Source: Chondrus crispus (lineage: Eukaryota > Rhodophyta > Florideophyceae > Gigartinales > Gigartinaceae). Taken from it: a stretch of 64,000 nt of DNA. This document shows, in pieces, positions 31,126 to 42,740 of this stretch; within the stretch, counting starts at the first letter, position 1; each line of letters begins with the position of its first letter. A model generated the notes under the pieces. The model saw nothing but the letters and a program-made list of their open reading frames with translations, was not told where the DNA came from and made no database searches. The position numbers and the translations under genes are program-made. The stretch covers positions 1 to 64,000 of the forward strand of contig NW_005179018.1 of the NCBI RefSeq assembly GCF_000350225.1, read 5' to 3'.

Positions 31126-31813
31126 TGTAGTGCAATGCGCCTGTCAGGCAGAGACCAACGTCGGACGGTCCAACACAAACAACAGCAACAAAAACAACAA
31201 CTGCCAACGGCACAGCGCTACAGAGTGTTCGAAGCTCCCTGTCCTCTTTAAGCGGGTTTGCGGCCCGCAGTAGCTCGGATCCCTGATAGGGGGGGGGAAA
31301 GAAAAGGGCCCAGCCCGGGATCGGTAAATGGTGGTAGAGACTTGTAAAGGCAACTGCTCCACGAGTTCGGAGGGGTGTTTAGGTAAACCTGGTCGGATGG
31401 GTCGTAAATCCAATGCTCGAAGAGCGCCTTGCACACCTTATACCATTGATAAGGTCTTCGACGGGGACGTCGCACCGTAGCCCGTCGGGAAAGAAGAAAA
31501 CGTAGCAGCGCTACACCGTCGTACTGCCCAATGGCAAAGTACCAACAACGGATCGGTCGCAACCAGATTCCGATGGAACCAACACTGAGAAAAGCACCAC
31601 TGGTGCACCAACACAGAACCCCGATGGCAAATGACGTCATGTTGCGGATCGCAATCCTACAAGGTGGGACCAACTCAAGATTAAGGGAAATTAGGACAGG
31701 GAAGTAAAGGAAAATTGGTAAGGAAAAAGGGGACCCCCGAGCGCAAAGGATAAAGTAATCTGTAGTTAAAGGGAATGTCTTGTAAAAGACGGACTTCAAC
31801 CAAGGCGATATCA
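31126..31813 (-). repeat. Element C right LTR, 688 bp
   Basis: Begins TGTAGTGCAATGCGCC and ends GGCGATATCA on the plus strand (TG...CA). The last ~80 bases match the end of the 26050-26660 LTR closely, and the first ~500 match the 26662 copy. Confidence 0.85.
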
Positions 31814-32778
31814 GACTCTGGGAACTCGGGTTACCTTTACTGACTTGGTCGTCAGAGGGCTAAGGTATATATCGCCCCGCCGGAGCCAGTACAGTAGCTC
31901 GCGGCGCCAGATCCTAGATCTAATCTAGTGTCAGCAATTTTAATGCCAACTAATTAACTAAATAAAATTAAATAAATAAAATTAAAACTGTGCAATTATT
32001 CACACGTGTGTCCCCCAACCCGGACTACTTTTCATATCCAAATATTTTCCTTTCTTTTCACCCCCCTTTTTCAGGTGTGTATTGCACTACAATGAGTCAA
32101 CGTAATCCTCAACATGAAAGCAAATCACTGTACACAATTTGCATTTTAGTCTTTTTCGGTCGTCAGCACACCATAATTTCTGGGATAGCAGTACATATCA
32201 CAATTTTAATGGAATCGGTGTCACACATCCTGGATTTTCATTGCAAACAGTGCATTTCAACTCCCAATTTTTTCGAAACGATACACATAGCGAAATGAAT
32301 TGGCGGCTGCGGTCCATTCTCGGACTTCATCGGTAGTCGGTACACCAAACCTGGCGGTGACAATACGAAGAGCCGAATATTTATTCATTTTGTTGCGAAA
32401 TGCATGTAAGAATATTCCCGTCGTCGGCGGACATTCACCACCGCCGTCGATACCCATCCTTACGAGTGTGCCGCACCCGACAGCGCCCTACCTTGGCCAT
32501 TCACGAGTCTTGACCTCTTTGGGCCCCTGTGCCTCCTTCGTCAATGGACAGGACGCCCTCCGGTGCCGGCGTAGCACCGAGGTCCCGCCACACTGCTTCC
32601 TTCCTCCCGCGCTCTGGGTCGCGCCTCGCCCGCCATAGAATTCTGGAGGTCTCAGCACAGCGGTTCTCAAGACAACAAAGACCTCCTACAGCCCGATGAG
32701 CAAGAACCCCTCGAGCTCGAAAATAAAGGTCTCCCGGAGCTTGAGGACGAAGACCTTGCAGAACTCGAGGTCGAACTC
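31814..32778. other. AT-rich flank before the Mutator-like remnant; no gene seen
   Basis: Contains a TATATAT-type box (31865-31872), an AT-rich block (31950-31985) and short frames. The motif TATTGCACTACA near 32081-32092 recurs near 36515-36526. No inverted-repeat partner for the Mutator-like remnant was found here. Confidence 0.35.
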
Positions 32779-34827
32779 ATGCAATCTCAGGGACCTGATG
32801 ACGAGGCTGACGCTGCGCCTTCCGCCCCAAAACCTGCGCCATGTGCTACTTCGGGCCTTAGCCCGACAAGTGCGAAGGCCAAGCTTGCCTCGCATCAAAA
32901 GGCCCTCAATCGAGAGTCGCAGGCAAAGTACCGAACCAAGCGCGCAGAGTATGTTGCAGCTGCGAATGGTGATGCGTACTCGAGGTTGCCAATCCGCGCC
33001 CTTTCTACGGTGAACTCATCCAGAGGTGGAGCTGTCCATTACGATCAGTCTGGCGATCACTTCATGTCCGAAGCCGAGATCCTTCATCGTTGTCGAGAAG
33101 TCGCCGAGTATTTCGCATCGACGCTTCGCTTTCCGATTAATACACGCTTCGACGTCAGGGCGGTTGCAGAGTCTCGTCACAATGTGAATGATACGACAGG
33201 CTTTTTGATCACAGCCTCATTCCGTATGAAGATGCAGACCTGGCTAGTCCGCAAGTGCGTCATCTCTGGGGAGATGGGTGACTCACCAACTACTGCAAAT
33301 GGCACCCAAGAGCAAGGGTGGCGTGAAGGTGCATCGCGGACGGCATATTCGAATCAAAGTCTCGCCTACCACTGCAGAGACCTTATTAAGAGCGACCCCG
33401 CCATTTCTAAAGCAGCGCTGGTGGCCTACTTCAACCCATTCGTGAGATTTTCCTCGCACATACCACCGGACCAGTGGTCCAGAGTGCGAAGGATCATCTA
33501 CGTCCTGGCGAATGGCGTCCCTGATGACAACATGTCTATGCTACCGGTCTTGCAAGCGGAGATGAGAGCACTCGGCCACACTTTGGAGTATACCACCTTC
33601 GGCGGAAGCGGTATGAAAGCCGTTGTATTCTCTGTACGGAAAGCAGAACATGATGGCCTGCGCAAGAAGGCCTCCAGGGTTCCCGCAGCACACCGTACAG
33701 CAGCTCACAACTCGGATCTCATACCGTTGATAGATTCGAGGAAACATTTCTTGGATACTCACGCGAAAATGTTCCAACTGATTGGAGCGCCTGGCCGATT
33801 GTATGTCGCTTCATCGCATACATCTACATTAGCGGCAACGAGAGTGAGGACACTTGGACTCGTGCATGGGCTTTCGTGCACACCCAATTTCCGATCGTGG
33901 GCAGGCTCACCGCTGTCGTAAGCAATGGCGGCAAAGGAATCGTGGCCGGACTGCGTAGCAACTTTATGGAATCGACGCAGCCTTTTCATGTCGCCTGTGC
34001 TCACCACCGCGCTGGGAATCTTTGCAAGCATGGCAAACAATGCTCCAAGATGTTCCAAAAGCCGTTGAAGGCTCCAACAGTCCCTTCGATTGATCGCCTT
34101 TCGAGCTCATCGGCGTTCAATAGTCTATCTGACTCCACTCAGGCAGCACTGATGAGACTACCTGATGCTCTTCAGTATCTCGCATCGGCTGTGGCAAGCG
34201 GTGCTAATTTGTACGGTAAGGAAGCATCGCAAGGCGTCGAGTCAAACAACGCGGCTGTTATGCCTGCTCGCTGCTATGATCCTCTACTAAGTATCATATG
34301 GCAAGGAGATCGGGACAGTCGGCGTTTTCTGGAGATCTCTCACAAGGCTCATGCGCAAAGCCACCATCTACCCCCCGTGTGAGGGCCCGCTTGCTCACAG
34401 TTATTCCTACTGGTGAGGTTCAGCCAGTTCAAGCGCATTCACAGCGACGCAGCAAGTGTTTAATGCCGTGTGTGAAGGGAATGTAGTCTATCGTGTATGC
34501 TTACGAATCCCTACTGAAGATGATGCGGACAAGTGCCGCTGGTCATCGGACAAGACCCCATGCACATGCAGCGTTCCAAGCCGGGACCGCATGCCGTGCG
34601 GTCACATGCTCGCAGTTGCGTTCAGCATGAGCGTATCATCCATGTACCTCGTGCCGAATGACTTGACTTCTGCGCGTCTGCGTACGCAGTTCCCGGACAC
34701 AGAACTAGCCGTTGTGCCGACCCTGGCCGATGTATTGGCATACTCGACCGCTAGGAACAACGCATTGCATGTTCCTGTCTCCGCGCCGCCAAAGCGCGGA
34801 CGACCTAACATCAAGCGCAAGCGGTAG
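32779..34827 (+). pseudogene. Mutator-like (MULE) transposase, broken
   Basis: Three plus-strand pieces in different frames (32779-33921, 33876-34382, 34456-34827) together show the MULE order. The N-terminal region has a basic linker. A core stretch NESEDTWTRAWAFVHTQFP is followed by VVSNGGKGIVAGLRSNF, where the family's catalytic SD appears as SN. Then come C-x2-H (CAHH) and VESNNA, matching the family's E region. A SWIM zinc finger CTCSVPSRDRMPCGH lies near the C-terminus. The protein would cut and paste DNA at long inverted repeats. At least two frameshifts (near 33775 and between 34380 and 34460) and the D-to-N change at the second Asp make it inactive. The terminal repeats were not identified. 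Confidence 0.8.
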
Positions 34828-35067
34828 GCAGTCGACAAGGTGGCAAAGCGCATTCGCACAAACGCAGGGAATTAAAACACTTCTGCATACCCTTGTTCAT
34901 GAACGGGAGACCATGAATCTACCGACAAGGAAACGGATAAGTAATAAGTGCCCGATAGGATGTCTTAGTAAAGCCTGCATGTTCTCTGATATGCTTTCGT
35001 ACCTTCCTCATTGACTTACTGCAGGTTTATGTTCAACGCTTGCTTGTTCTTTCATGTAATCTGCAAG

Positions 35068-35179
35068 CATACGTGCGAACGGACCTCGGCTGTCGTCATA
35101 GTAAGACGACAGCTGAGGTCCGTTCGCACGTCAGCTGTCGTCATAGTATGACGACAGCTGAGGTCAGTTCGCACGTATG
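35068..35179. repeat. Nested palindrome cluster, three 27-bp arms
   Basis: One 27-base arm (35071-35097) is followed after 7 bases by its inverted copy (35105-35131). A short inverted pair comes next (35133-35142 with 35150-35159), and then a second inverted copy of the full arm (35150-35176). Arms share the core GACGACAGCTGAGGTC and end GTTCGCACGT. The outermost arms extend three bases further (35068 and 35179). Loops are ATAGTAA and ATAGTAT. It could fold into alternative hairpins. It lies 240 bp after the Mutator-like remnant and could be part of its end, a separate foldback element, or a regulatory hairpin. Confidence 0.9.
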
Positions 35180-36465
35180 TTGGCCAGTAGGCCTATCGCA
35201 CATGAAGTACCACCGTGGTGTGACACCGAGCGGCCCGAGCGTTTTTAAACGCGCAAGCGGATTTTTCGGGCGACACACGCGGCGTACGACGCGTAGTGGC
35301 TTTCGTACTTAGAACGTGACGTGCGCGCGGTGAACTGTAGCTTTAGCACGCGCTAGCGTCGATGTTCCTCATCTAGACATTACCTTCCTTCAGCATCACG
35401 TTGTACGGGCCGCTCAGACGCATGCGGGACTCGTGGCACTCGGAGTGGAACTCCGCGAGCGACACAATCGGTACAGCGTCGAGCCACGAATTGTGCTCGC
35501 TGCTTCTGGCAAGCTTGCAGCACATGCAAATGCACCAGCGCCGACGCTGCCTTCGTAGTTCGTCACCGCAATGTATTTGTAAAGCACTCCGTTGTGCCCA
35601 GTGGGGGCCGCCGACGTGCAGCCGTGAGAGATAGCATGCAGGCAACATGAAAGTCTTGTCACTGCGTCACAGTTCGTCTGCCCGACAAATTGTCTGCGAC
35701 GAGATTGACGGGCTCGCAGCACAAGTGCATGCCCTAGAGGCCCCTGAAGTCCACCGTGGCACTGGTGTACGAGTCGGTGAAGTTAACGGCGCAGCGCGGC
35801 GCCCGCTCGACTACGCAGGGCGGTGCGCGCTCAACGGCGCAGCTGGAAGGTGCAGCGCAACGCGTGCTCAGTGGAGTAGCTCGGTCGTGCAGCGCAACGC
35901 GCGCTACAGCCGCGTGTTGCTTTGCGAGACCGATAGCTCATCAGGCTGCAAAAACGTTGCATCTGGCATGGATTTGAATTGACTCACATGCATGACTCCC
36001 GTTTCACTTTCATTGGAACCAATGAAAACAACCCACTTGAATTTGTTTAGGTTTTCTGACTACAGTCTCCTCTTGTTTCATCGAAGGGATGACAATGGTC
36101 TCGCATATTCGCTTCTGCAGTATACATCATTTGCCATTTCATGTCAGGTATGTTCTCTCTCCGCCATTATACATTCTAAAACCACCTTTTTCCATTGCGA
36201 AGCATTGCCGCCTGCATTGCCATTACTATGGGAGCACCAGCACCGTCCTGCCATACTTTTATATGTCCACTTTTCACCACTCGTAGATCAACTGCGGCAA
36301 CAATGTCGTATTGTAGTAACTCGTAACACCAAACTGCAGTTAAATCTCACTGTTTACGCTGATGTCCATTTACGTGGTCATTATGACGGCCATGTCCAGA
36401 AATTCCGTTAAAATTAATGAGTAAAATAATAACGTGAAACAATTTTCACTTGTCACCCCCCCACT
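35180..36465. other. No recognised gene
   Basis: Short frames on both strands without domains. GCGCAACGCG-type short repeats occur at 35850-35905. The region changes from GC-rich (before 35950) to AT-rich after it. Confidence 0.35.
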
Positions 36466-37860
36466 TTGTCATACCCCTCAATTTCTTTTCTTTTCACTCC
36501 CTCACGGGCAGCCGATTATTGCACTACACTCTACTACCCTCTCGATTGCAAAGGTTCTGAAAGTGAATCTGTATGGTGGCCCGCCACAGTTGAGAAGCTT
36601 ACTTTTACACATGATAGCAAGGGTCGGAACCTATCAGCCTCTATAAGGTTCTTTCCCTTGCATGGCTTTCGTTCTTCCGCCTTTCTCCTGACGCCTCTCT
36701 ATCAGAATCAGACTCTCAGTCACAGCGAAATGAAGAACTTTATGAGGCCGAAGAGCAAACGAAAGACGAAGATTACAACCCATATGTTCGCCGTAAGAGT
36801 ATGGGGAAACGGAAGAAGCCAGAAGTACCGTAGGATCCTTTTGATGGAATACAGGATGCTGTGCAAGAAAGAAGACAGTATGAAGATTTAGAGCGAACTG
36901 TTTAACAGGGTCGAAGCATCATTAAGGAGCACGGTGCAGCGCTTTTTCGTCTACAATCTGAACGGACCATATCCAGTTTACAAGATGGGAGGGGGAATCT
37001 GTTCCCACTGGATTTCTTACGGTCACGACTTGCGCCGTTCGTAGAGAAGCCTCCGTTAGTTCTCTCTCGATTTGCTGCTGGAGAACTACGCGAAGGCTTT
37101 CAGTTTTTCTCCCAAGAGCATTTCAAACAAAGCTCCGATTGCACCTGGTCTCAGTTTGATCATGTACTTGACTACGTGCACAGGAATCCAGGGGATAGAG
37201 CAATGATCCATCCTTATTATGAGATTGTTAAGGCTAATTCGCAAGCATAAGTTCCGATCTTGTTCTCATCATTCGAGTCCCTGGCAAGTACCGTTGCCCC
37301 AGTATCTTCTGCTTTGCTTAGAAGAGTCGTCCTCAAAGAAAAACTGGAACGTGGCACGGGATCACTAAACGGACTTCGCATTCTAGGATGTTTAGTGCAA
37401 AGTGAGAAGGATCCTTGGGTTCGTATGTACCTCACAGTGGGTAAGGGATTGCCGCAGGCAGAGGAAGATAGAGACTTTCTTGTCTTAACAAGGAAAACAC
37501 GTCGTGGAGTGGCTTGGAGAATATATTTAAGGAGTCTCTAGTCCTGATGAATGCCAAACCGTACGAGCTCCTAAGCATGACAGAAGCCGTACTCACTACC
37601 GACGAATTTGAAAAAATGCAGGAACGGTTCTCGTTTTGTATCGCATGGAAGCGCGAATCAAACCTTGATCTAAAGGTTACTGACTGCAGCCCCCAAGCGG
37701 GTCGAAGTGCTTGGGGCACTGGAGGCGACAATTCTTTACGTCCTAGTCAGGGATGAGATACATTGCAAGGAAGTTGCTAGTCTCTGTTCCAACGTCACCT
37801 TCGAAGTTGATTTGTGATCACGCATTGAAACATTCTCTTCAAACCCCATTCAATATCATG
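36466..37860 (+). pseudogene. Unrecognised decayed gene, plus strand
   Basis: A coherent plus-strand coding signal appears as several pieces separated by in-frame stops and frame changes. An acidic Ser/Glu-rich part lies near 36700-36850 (SQSQRNEELYEAEEQTK). A well-formed globular part lies at 36930-37245 (LFPLDFLRSRLAPF, DCTWSQFDHVLDYVHRN). A further part at 37260-37470 reads SSFESLASTVAPVSSALLRR, and the last near 37690-37815 reads LGALEATILYVLVRDEIHC. I recognise no family. The region faces tail-to-tail with the next decayed gene on the minus strand. Confidence 0.5.
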
Positions 37861-38006
37861 TACTCCAGAGACATTTATTACAACTCCCTGTACTTTAAGA
37901 GGCCTGCAATTTTGTGACGTATTTCATAAAAGTGTAGTTCCCTAATCTTTACCCTCACAGAGACATTCTTACACTACAACAATTCACGGTATGTATATGT
38001 CTTTAC

Positions 38007-39333
38007 TCACTTAAATGATACCTTTAGCAGGGCAACTATCTCTTCATCCATTTTCTCGCTTTTTGCATCTTCTTCGGCTCCGATGGAGAGATCGCTCCCA
38101 TACTCATCTCCTTCATCCTCATTTGCCCTTTCATTCAAGCTCATTATGTTGTAATCTTCTGTCGTCAAACGAAGCACTTCGGAGTACAGAAGGTTCTGAC
38201 GACTCTTCGCGGTAGCAAGGACTAGATCTAGAGCGAAAGTTTCAATGCTCCTGTCGGCGAAGTCCGCCTGATATTCATCAGATAAGATTCTTGAGTTGTT
38301 GCGATGCAAAGTTACCATATCTCTGAACAAACAGGCTATTACATATACTACCGTCATAGAGCGAATGTAAGGCCAAGAAGTCATCAGGCTTCAAACTGTA
38401 AACGAATCGTTGGCGGTACAAAAGTGCCACCAACAGAAAGTTCACATTCCGACGTAGAGTCTTGTTCTCCCCGCTCCCAACTAATGGCTTTTCCTGAAAC
38501 ACTTCAACCTCATACTCCACCTTTATCGACAAGTCTTCTCGGCGTGCATCGAGAAGCTCGCGCCACTTCTTCATGTTCTCAGAACATGTCGCTTCTTCCA
38601 CTCCGGATTTTCAAACCTCGGCGAGGGGCACTTCACCGAATTTGAAAGGCAACGGACTGCTCACAAGGCTGGAGAGGAATGCAGGTGATACCTCGCCGTA
38701 CCATGAAACCACATCTCGATGAAGAACTCGTTCCTCACAAACGCCCTTGACTTGTTCATATGCTGCACGTTTCGCTGGTTCACCATCTTCACAATCTCTT
38801 CTCCAAGTGTCTGTCTTTCCACTGCCTCCTCAGACATCGCTCCTGTTGCTCCCTCTAACCCTCGACTCACTGGCGCGCCCCTACCCTTGGACGTTGACAT
38901 GTCACCCTTCGAAAGGACATAATTTATGAGGCTCTTCCTCACAAAACCTTTTCGCAGCCACTTCGGGCGAGGGACACAATCGAACTCGTTTGCGGGGAGG
39001 AGTCTCGGCGACGACCTCATCATCCTCTTCTTCAACCGCTGCCATTTTACGCGGGGATGTTCTTCGGGGAACATCGGCACCCTCTTATCAACCCCTCTTA
39101 CGCGACGGTACACTGTCGTGAGTTGGCGACTGAACGAGTGATGCAGTATCCTCTCCATCGCAATCTTCGCTGTCAAGGCACCGACTACCGGAACCCCTTG
39201 GGCGAATGACCATTGCACCGGGGCTACGTTTGCCAAAGCCTTTCGGGTCCCCTTTTGATGCATGCTCGGCGTCGGGTGTCTTCTTGCGCTTCGCCTTCGC
39301 GCGGCCTCTGTAAGCGCCCGCTCGTCTATTCAT
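38007..39333 (-). pseudogene. Unrecognised decayed gene, minus strand
   Basis: Starts (39333) with a basic, nuclear-type N-terminus (RGRAKAKRKKTP). After stops it continues in the same frame with SPRKMAAVEEEDDEVVAE and PPRKRVRL, typical of a disordered nuclear protein. Later pieces in other frames include VEYEVEVFQEKPLVG and ETFALDLVLATAKSRQN, followed by a very acidic tail (NEDEGDEYGSDLSIGAEED). Several stops and frame changes are present, and some may be unrecognised introns. No family is recognised. Confidence 0.45.
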
Positions 39334-40116
39334 CGCTACAGAACGCAGGCAAAGATGTTCAAGTAGGAAGGGTTGGGAAGTGGAGGAATGAGTTAAAAAG
39401 AAGGATGGATAGGAGGATGAAGTGAAAAGGAGTGGAAGAAAAAATAACGTGCTCTTGAAAAGCTGGGCTAATAAACAGCGTGGAGAGTGGCTAGCGCAGA
39501 GGTGCGGAGATCCAGTGAATGTATATCGACGCCCAGGCGAGACGTATAGATGTATACGAGTTTAGAAACATCATGCAATGAATATGCGGGTGATACTACC
39601 AGCACGTGCTATGATTTTATGTCCCAGTGCGTGTTTACCGTGGCCCGTAAACGTATGGCCTGAGCGCCAGAAAATATAGCTGTTACGACCGGGCAGAATT
39701 TCCGAGGTAAACGTACCGCCCACGAACATAGACCCGGGCTGCGTATGATATTGCTCAGCAACATTTGGCTGGGCAGGGCTTTTGAGCTCATAGTATCGCC
39801 CAAAGGCATATATCTATCGCCAATTTGACGCAATACTGGGGCAGCACCGGACGTCTCCAGACCAATCATGCGGGAGGCAATTTCTGCCAAAAAATCTATC
39901 CCGAACAGGTCATGGTGGGCGCCCACCGTGCACCAAATGGAGTGCCGCATTTTTTGGTGAAAAAATCGCCCAGAAATTGATTTTACCAGATTTTGACCTT
40001 CCTGTGCTGAGCGCGCGCTCATCTGCTTCATCAAAAATCTGACGCAGATGACATTTTTCTGGTGTGATCCTCGTGGTGACAGAGGGAACACGAATATGAA
40101 CGACGGTATTTAGCAT
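39334..40116. other. No recognised gene
   Basis: Open frames exist on the minus strand (for example 39609-40091, 160 codons) but show no domain. Their overlap with a competing frame gives no reason to prefer one. Confidence 0.3.
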
Positions 40117-42366
40117 TTAGTCCCCTCTCGTGCCACTCCTACCGTCGTTTTCTGGAATTTTCACTGGGCGGCCTCGAGGTGGTGGGAAAGCCTTTGAAAC
40201 TTGTAAGTTGTCCCCTGGATTTACATCACGCTTTGCCTGACATAGTATATCGTCCAAGTCTGCTTGGTGAGACGAGCTAGAAAGGACGCCATCATACAAC
40301 CACGGCCAAGCTCTCGTTAGATGACGGCGCGCAATGAATTTGTGGATATTGTTGACCCATGTTTCTCCCACAAAACACCACGTAAACACGGGTAACCAGT
40401 GCCATCTTGGAAATAGCCACAGAATACGGGTAATTTCTATGGAGCTGCAGATAACACAATTTGTCTCTTGACAGATCCGTCAGAATGGCCTTGATAGTCG
40501 CCTCTATCTCGTTTGTACCGTGGCTAAACAGTACGGAGCTCTGGTTGATTCGTGACCATTAAATCAAATTTGCAATGTGCTTTTCCACGTTCGGATGAAA
40601 ACGTTTAGAGCAGTGGATTGGCGCCGCTTGGCGCTTTAAGAATCCAGCTCTTTGCAGTAAAAATGCTTTCATTAGCGTTCTTTGCGGATCCACTGCGCGA
40701 ATACGATTGCGCAGCGATGCATCCATATCGCTCTCCACACCTTGAGATGTAACGAACGGGTCTTGAAAAGAAGAATAAGAACTGTATAGTTGAGAAGGAG
40801 AGAAACGATCCAAGTATTCCTCTTGAGGAGGGCTGTACTGGTTTCGAATTGCATTGACAGCTGCAGTTGTTGGTGCACGTACCGACCAGTAGGGTAATGA
40901 AAACCCATTGCTTTTCTGCCCCTACCTTTGGCCGCGTACTATTTTCACATGCAATGGATCTAAAAAATTTTAGCATTGGCGAATACATTGTAGGCCTTGT
41001 CAATTACCTTTTCATAGTCGAAGATGATGTATAGGCGGAAGTACAAAATTGACTGCGTATCGTTCCCTGACCATTTGAAGATGGTAAATCCTGCCCGCCG
41101 CACTCATAACCAGGACCTGCAAACTTTTTTAGTTTTCACAACCTGGTACTTCGTTCCCAGTCAAACAAAAATTTGGAGAGGCATGTTTTGCGACAGACTT
41201 TGACAGAAACTTTCTCCAAAGCTTGCAGAATTGTAACCCTACTCTGTACGCCTGTACATGCAGTATCCGCTCTAATTAGCTGTTCGCATTCCCATCGAAG
41301 GCTTAGAGCCATACAGATCTGTGGTACAATCTCCACACACCATTCTGGTTTCCAAGTCAAATCACCAGCTCATTCAGCTCGAAGCGCTGCGCTTGCTCGT
41401 TTCATGGCCCTCTGTTTTGAAGCCGTTTCCTGGTCTTCTGGTTTTTGTTTGGGATCGAGTTGTGTACAACGACTTCCCGGTGCTTCATTCATTCCTTCGG
41501 ATGAGTCCTCATCAACATCGCAATTTATACTTTCATCCAAAACGTAGTTTGAAACACAATATTTCTTGTCAAGATTTTCTGCCTCCAAATTGTCATGTTC
41601 TCCTTCGTCTCTCTCACAACGCTGGTCAACATTCCCATCATCGAGCATTCTGCTCCACCAATGTTCTCCATCAGAACATCTGTCATCTTCTCTAGTATGT
41701 TCACTGTCCAAGTCGTTGCTCTCACTGGTAGTCTCAGTTTTCTCGCTTTGACTTTGCGCCGTTTCTGCTGCACGCTCGCGTCGAAAATTCTCTGCATGTC
41801 GACGCATTGCCGTAAGCTCAGCGTCTTCACCATCATGTTTTGATGAAGTGACAGGGGGTGTTGTTTGGCGCCTGTATGTCTGTATCATTCGTCTGTCGCT
41901 CCATACGATCTTTTAGACGACGTGCTAAGGACGCAGACTCGTTGCGAAGTATGTTTTCTTTCTCTGTTACTTCTGTAATAAAACGAAGTGTGCATGAAAA
42001 TGTAAACGGTTTCTGATCTTTGCTATTGCCACGAAGTAGAGCACAAGAAACCTCCGACTTGATTGGTTCCATTGCACAAGACAAAGTGCGCATACTTCGC
42101 TCTGCGCAGCGTTTTTCGTCTCTGCAGCGATCATGGTGTACTATAATTGCGAAACGCTTGTACATCTTCCGAATGATAGGTATGGGTTCAGTGTCGGCTT
42201 GAGACAGAATAATTCTAACAACGGACCTCAACCACCCTAAAGTGACGAAGGGCGTGTTTTGCGGTGATCGGGAAATTCTATCAGAAATAGAGCTGGGGCT
42301 GTCTCTAGATAGCGGTGCAGGAATAGGGTCACAACACGGGAGTGAGTGGGTTTTGAGAGGTGACAT
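40117..42366 (-). pseudogene. Unrecognised decayed gene(s), minus strand, acidic with AT-hook-like end
   Basis: Consecutive minus-strand pieces read as follows: 42366-41833 (Ser/Pro-rich start, then Arg/Lys-rich helices); 41888-41136 (Glu/Asp-rich helical stretch, then one in-frame TGA, then WKPEWCVEIVPQICMALSLR); about 40900-40559 (a stretch including DRFSPSQLYSSYSSF and DPQRTLMKAFLLQRAGFLK); and 40389-40117 (CFVGETWVNNIHKFIARRHL, ending in PPRGRPVKIP, an AT-hook-like core). Whether this is one gene or two is unclear. No family is recognised, but the amino-acid pattern is that of real protein. Confidence 0.4.
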
Positions 42367-42645
42367 TGCACAGCGCTAGTACTAGTGTCTACGTAGACAG
42401 TAGGGGATGGTGGAAAATTTTGCTAGTGAATTTAGTTAATCATTCTACACGCACTCAAAAAATACCTGTGTCTAGCAATACTAAACGCAGTGTCTGTCTG
42501 TGTGTTTGTGTATATCTGTTCATGCCCTCCCGCGCGTGCTGCCTTTGCCTCACGGGGGCGCTGCGGCGATAAGTGTAAAGAAATTACTGTGCGGACGGGG
42601 GGGCATGGTCGACCACGAATGCGGAACTACCGTCCACTCATAGAA

Positions 42646-42740
42646 ATATAAACCCTCTTCGCTTCGCGTTTGCTCCCATCTCGGCGCACACCGTCTACGC
42701 GCGAAACCGGTAAGTTACTAACTGTCCTCTTTGTTCCAGT
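42646..42740 (+). promoter_or_regulatory. TATA box followed by an intron-like 30-base cassette
   Basis: ATATAAA at 42646-42652 is followed 58 bases later by a very intron-like string at 42710-42739: GTAAGT donor, TACTAAC branch motif, pyrimidine tract and TTCCAG acceptor. Thirty bases is far below normal intron size. The only downstream frames are short (ATG at 43061, 23 codons; 43585-43981). It may be the start of a gene whose body has decayed. Confidence 0.4.

Larger units (their letters stand above)
26662..31813 (-). mobile_element. Element C: LTR element with gag and protease parts only
   Basis: Minus-strand LTR element bounded by related LTRs (26662 to about 27400, and 31126-31813), with a primer binding site next to the right LTR, a gag region and a protease frame. 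No reverse transcriptase, RNase H or integrase part is seen, so it would depend on another element for movement. It has about three or more breaks. The LTRs have diverged in length and sequence, so it is clearly older than element A. No target duplication was recognised. Confidence 0.82.

Noticed and set aside
26050-31813. Target-site duplication around element C
   Set aside because: The bases flanking the outer, inner and right LTRs do not match each other.
35068-35179. Palindrome as the right terminal repeat of the Mutator-like element
   Set aside because: No matching copy was found left of 32779, so the link cannot be supported.
36466-42366. Polinton-type or other large virus-like element
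   Set aside because: No DNA polymerase B, capsid, packaging ATPase or integrase motif was seen in the fragments and no long terminal repeats were found.
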